NCBI RefSeq assembly: GCF_001661595.2
Contig: NZ_LYPF02000018.1
Span: forward strand, 1 to 64,000
Direction of reading: 5' to 3'
Length of the DNA stretch: 64,000 nt
Source: Crocinitomix algicola
Lineage (GTDB): Bacteria > Bacteroidota > Bacteroidia > Flavobacteriales_D > Crocinitomicaceae
Both the position numbers and the translations under genes were made by a program. Shown here one piece after another: positions 60,855-64,000 of this stretch. The notes beneath the pieces were generated by a model. That model searched no databases and was not told where the DNA came from. It worked only from the letters and a program-made list of their open reading frames with translations. Numbering within the stretch: the first letter of the stretch is position 1; each line of letters starts with the position of its first letter.

Positions 60855-62090
60855 ATGAGAGCCCAAATAAAAACATATTTCTATAAATCCTTGTCTTTTG
60901 CTGACCAGGGAATAGTGTCGGGTTCTAATTTTATTATCGCCATAATGATTTCTCATTTCGCTGGTGTTAAAACTTATGGTGAATTTTCGCTGTACTGGTT
61001 GTATTTTTTTCTCGTTCAAGCTATTCTTACATCATTCATAGGATTGCCTTTTCTGGTGCTTGGTAATAAAAAAAAAGATAATGAGCGCTATTTTAAGACG
61101 AACTTAGTCCTTTTAAATCGGCTAACGGTACTTGTGTTTATACTTGGAGTGATTGGTTTAGTTGCTTTACGCTCGATGAATTTCTTTCCGATTAACATTG
61201 ACCTTATTTTTAGCTTGCCTCTAGCAATCAGTTTATTTGTAATGCATGAACAGCATCGCAGGTATTTTTTGGCAAAGCACCAAAATAACCCACTATTAAT
61301 AATTGATATAATCGCTTATGGAGGCATTTGTTTAACGCTTCTTGTTCTAGGTGTAATTGGACAATTAGATCTTTCCACAATATTCATTGCGTATGGCTTC
61401 ATTGGACTTTTCGCTAATATCGCATTTCATATTCTCATTAAAAGTAATTTTGAATTAACCTCCACGACTGGTGTACCATTTAAAGAAAATTGGATTTTTT
61501 CGCGCCATTTAATCTTCACAAATATTATACAATGGTCTTCTACTAATTTTCTGCTGGTCAGTCTCTCGACCTTAGCCGGAACTAAAGTGGTAGGTACAGT
61601 TAAACTCATTCAAAATTTAATGGGAGTTCTTCATATTTTCTTCGCTACATTAGAGAATATTATTCCTCCAAAAGCCTCATTTCTTCTTCATCAGCATTCA
61701 AAGCAACATTTTCAACATTATTTTAAATCCATTTCTTTTAAAATGGGGGCCGTTATATTATCACTTTTAGGTCTTTTGTGGTTGTTCGATGAAGAAATTT
61801 TAACTTTTTTATATGGCCTGGAGTTAAAGTCTTCTACGGCTATTTTACAAATGTTTACACTCCTCTATCTCTTTATTTTTGTTGGCACGTTATTGCAGAT
61901 TTATCTCAAAACTTTAGAAATCAACGGAGGAATTTTAATTGCTTATTTATTGAGTCTACTCTTTTCTCTTACTTGCTCTAACTACTTAATTTCACAATTC
62001 TCAGTCATGGGCTATGTTTATGGGTTAATGATCCTACAAGTCATTGCTATCTCAACTTACCTCATCACACTAAAGTATAAAAAGACATGA
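60855..62090 (+). CDS. Wzx-like polysaccharide flippase
   Basis: This 411-residue protein has about 12 hydrophobic segments spread along its length, with the polysaccharide-flippase start SLSFADQGIVSGSNFIIAIM and MISHFAGVKTYGEFSLYWLY. It belongs to the MOP superfamily and is expected to flip undecaprenyl-linked repeat units across the inner membrane. It lies 5 bases after the Wzc-like gene and its stop overlaps the GT4 start (ATGA). No specific repeat-unit sugar can be inferred. Confidence 0.86.
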   Translation: MRAQIKTYFYKSLSFADQGIVSGSNFIIAIMISHFAGVKTYGEFSLYWLYFFLVQAILTSFIGLPFLVLGNKKKDNERYFKTNLVLLNRLTVLVFILGVIGLVALRSMNFFPINIDLIFSLPLAISLFVMHEQHRRYFLAKHQNNPLLIIDIIAYGGICLTLLVLGVIGQLDLSTIFIAYGFIGLFANIAFHILIKSNFELTSTTGVPFKENWIFSRHLIFTNIIQWSSTNFLLVSLSTLAGTKVVGTVKLIQNLMGVLHIFFATLENIIPPKASFLLHQHSKQHFQHYFKSISFKMGAVILSLLGLLWLFDEEILTFLYGLELKSSTAILQMFTLLYLFIFVGTLLQIYLKTLEINGGILIAYLLSLLFSLTCSNYLISQFSVMGYVYGLMILQVIAISTYLITLKYKKT

Positions 62091-63202
62091 CAAAAAAAAT
62101 TATTCATATAGCTCTTGGAAAAGCAAATCCAAATCGTATGAATGGTGTTAACAAGGTCATTCATAGTTTAATTTCAGCGCAAGTTGAAATGGGAGTTGAT
62201 GCAGAACTTTGGGGAATAACATTTAATACAACACATAATTATCCGACTAGAAACTTTAAAACGTATACTTTTTTAGACTATCGATTTAAATTTAAATTAG
62301 ATTATTCTTTAAAAGAAGCCATTAAAAGTCTTAAAAATAAAACCAATCATTGCTTCCATCTGCATGGTGCATTTACTCCTCAACTTTATAGTGTAGCGCG
62401 TTTATTAAAAAAGTATCGAATTCCTTACATTCATACTCCTCACGGAGGTTACAACCTTAAAGCTCTTGAAAAATCCAATCTTCGTAAAAAATTATACATC
62501 GTTTTTTTTGAACGTTTTTTGGTCAATAATGCACACGGAATTCAACTAATAGGTCAATCAGAAGTGGAAGGTTTAAACCGATATTTTAAACCAAAAAAAT
62601 ATGCTTTCATTCCAAATGGACAAGAGAAATTATTAGACAAAATTCCACCAAAAACAAAAGGTGAGCCTTTAAACCTTGGCTATCTAGGACGAATTGATAT
62701 TCATACGAAAGGATTAGACATTTTGTTTGAAGCATTAGCAATTGTAAAAGATACCGTCGAAATACGACTAAGTATTATCGGTGAAGGTGGAGAATTAATT
62801 GATTTAAAGACAAAAGCTGATGAACTAGGACTGTCAGAGTTTATAGATTTTAAAGGCGCTAAATTTGGAGAAGAAAAATATAAGTGTCTTGAGCAACTTG
62901 ATGTTTTTTGCTTAGTCTCTAGGAATGAAGGGTTACCTGGAGTCGTGTTGGAAGCTGCTGCCGTTGGAGTACCTTCGATTATATCGATAGGTACAAATAT
63001 GCGCCCTTATGTTGAGCCAAACAATGCAGGCTGGATTTTAACGAATTACAATGCTAAGGCTTTGGCTGAACACATAATAGACATCAACCAGGAAAAACAA
63101 AATCATACACTTTTAGAAAAATCTGAAAATGCGCTCTGTATGATAGACAAAGTCTTTTCATGGCGTAAAATTGCCGAAGAATTAGGAGATTTATATGCTT
63201 AA
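62087..63202 (+). CDS. Family 4 glycosyltransferase (GT-B)
   Basis: This 371-residue GT-B enzyme has the start ALGKANPNRMNGVNKVIHSL with the glycine-bearing acceptor loop, the donor-domain motif LGYLGRIDIHTKGLDILFEA, and the terminal E-x7-E region as SRNEGLPGVVLEAAAVGVPS. It lacks a signal peptide and is cytosolic. It overlaps the flippase by 4 bp and the following Wzy-like gene by 8 bp, so it should add a sugar to the repeat unit of this operon. Confidence 0.9.
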   Translation: MTKKIIHIALGKANPNRMNGVNKVIHSLISAQVEMGVDAELWGITFNTTHNYPTRNFKTYTFLDYRFKFKLDYSLKEAIKSLKNKTNHCFHLHGAFTPQLYSVARLLKKYRIPYIHTPHGGYNLKALEKSNLRKKLYIVFFERFLVNNAHGIQLIGQSEVEGLNRYFKPKKYAFIPNGQEKLLDKIPPKTKGEPLNLGYLGRIDIHTKGLDILFEALAIVKDTVEIRLSIIGEGGELIDLKTKADELGLSEFIDFKGAKFGEEKYKCLEQLDVFCLVSRNEGLPGVVLEAAAVGVPSIISIGTNMRPYVEPNNAGWILTNYNAKALAEHIIDINQEKQNHTLLEKSENALCMIDKVFSWRKIAEELGDLYA

Positions 63203-64000
63203 AAAGGAGCCATATTTTTTGCGTAATATTGAGTGGATACTCACCTTAATTTTGTTCATTAAAATTGCTGGTTATTTTTCGATTACAGACATTAAAATTA
63301 TAACCCAAATATTTAAAGTGATCAGTCGTGTGGGGATGACAGGAGTTATATTATTACTGTTAATGAAACTAAAAGCACTTGGCTGCATTAACATCTTACA
63401 AATAAGAAATAGTATGAGCGTTCTACTTTATCTCTTGTATTTAGGATTAGGTTTCGCGTCATTTACTTGGTCTACTGACCCAAAATACTCAGCTCTTCAA
63501 TGGTTTATGACTTTCGAAAGTTTTGTTTTTGTTTATATCTATTTTAAAGTAGTCTATACAATTAACCATTATTTTGACCATCATTTTATCGATTTGGTCA
63601 AAGTATTTACAAAAGCAACTTTTCCGATTTTAGTTATTTTTATCGTTGGATCTTTTGCCTTACCCGAATTCTTTTATCGGGAAATGAGAGGTGGTGAAGA
63701 AATTCGTTTGGGTGGATGGATAATGAACCCTAATGAATTAGGAATGCTTGCCAGTTTAAATGGTGCATTAGCTTATGTTTTATTAGAAAAAAAAACAGCC
63801 AAGACTCAACTTTACCCCATCTTATCAATTATTGCCGCTTTAGTGATTTTAGTCCTTACTTCTAGTCGTTCTTCGCTCATTGGATTTCTCTTAATAATTG
63901 GAATATTAGTTTTACAATCCGAGAATAAAAAATTGAAAATTTCCTTAATAGTTCTCACTGTATTAGCCGCGCCATTCGCCATTAAAACAATCATTTTTAA
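63195..64000 (+). CDS. Wzy/O-antigen ligase-like membrane protein (partial, runs off window)
   Basis: The frame opens at ATG 63195 (MLKKEPYFLRNIEWILTLIL), overlaps the preceding stop by 8 bp, and stays open to the end of the window (268 complete codons). Several membrane helices are visible, with the ligase/polymerase hallmark GGWIMNPNELGMLASLNGAL and then LVILVLTSSRSSLIGFLLII. These are the O-antigen ligase domain signatures. The rest of the gene lies outside. It probably polymerises the exopolysaccharide repeat units in the periplasm, with Wzx- and Wzc-like partners. Confidence 0.85.
   Translation, partial: MLKKEPYFLRNIEWILTLILFIKIAGYFSITDIKIITQIFKVISRVGMTGVILLLLMKLKALGCINILQIRNSMSVLLYLLYLGLGFASFTWSTDPKYSALQWFMTFESFVFVYIYFKVVYTINHYFDHHFIDLVKVFTKATFPILVIFIVGSFALPEFFYREMRGGEEIRLGGWIMNPNELGMLASLNGALAYVLLEKKTAKTQLYPILSIIAALVILVLTSSRSSLIGFLLIIGILVLQSENKKLKISLIVLTVLAAPFAIKTIIF

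Noticed and set aside
1-64000. tRNA, rRNA, insertion sequences, prophage or CRISPR arrays
   Set aside because: No tRNA-like cloverleaf, no rRNA stretch, no transposase or integrase motif, and no spaced direct repeats were seen on either strand.

Overview
The window is AT-rich, gene-dense DNA from a member of the Bacteroidota, most likely a marine or aquatic Flavobacteriia-type bacterium. The signs are: promoters of the TAnnTTTG type rather than the E. coli -35/-10 type, almost no Shine-Dalgarno sequences, a PorQ-type gliding/type IX secretion protein, a Na+-translocating NADH:quinone reductase operon, YwqK/MORN secreted proteins, a RimK-type ATP-grasp fusion and a menaquinone (MenF) pathway gene. 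No rRNA, tRNA, insertion sequence, phage or CRISPR array was seen.

Layout. 1-126: a folded, RNA-like repeat element. 150-1956 (-): a peroxide-response pair (a DoxX-glutathione peroxidase fusion and OhrR) and a small conserved protein. 2366-7401 (-): a tightly overlapping six-gene photolyase/cryptochrome operon (DUF2805 protein, FAD-domain-only photolyase, full-length divergent photolyase, flavin reductase, a 45-residue DUF2256 zinc-finger-like protein, and a PhrB-like photolyase without Fe-S cysteines). 7532-14668 (-): accessory and metabolic genes, including an AraC regulator with an acetyltransferase, an SDR and a GNAT/RLAN/ATP-grasp fusion. 14738-24542: mixed housekeeping (CsaA, ffh, rnz, lysA), glycan genes and outer-membrane proteins. 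24631-29074 (+): a surface-glycan cluster with three GDP-heptose synthesis genes (hddA, hddC, gmhB). 29079-46387: housekeeping and envelope genes (rsmG, an ECF sigma factor, tgt, lptG, hotdog thioesterase plus menF, porQ, truA, def, upp).

46515-52491 (+) is the complete nqrABCDEF operon, closed by a strong hairpin terminator. It is followed by a signalling block, 52638-57876 (+): a sigma-54 response regulator, an H-NOX haem sensor for NO, a hybrid histidine kinase with receiver and HPt domains, a degenerate receiver-like protein and a single-domain receiver. The last receiver gene overlaps the first gene of an exopolysaccharide export and synthesis operon (Wza-like, Wzc-like, Wzx-like flippase, GT4, Wzy/O-antigen-ligase-like) that runs off the window. 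The gene order suggests that NO sensing controls surface polysaccharide.

The most unusual observations are: (i) two intact genes (the photolyase FAD-domain gene and menF) with no ATG, GTG or TTG near their conserved N-termini, whose best start in each case is an ATA overlapping the stop codon of the upstream gene; (ii) the photolyase operon, in which two of three paralogues have lost signature residues; and (iii) the H-NOX relay joined to an exopolysaccharide operon. All functional names rest on motif and family recognition by eye; no database search was run.
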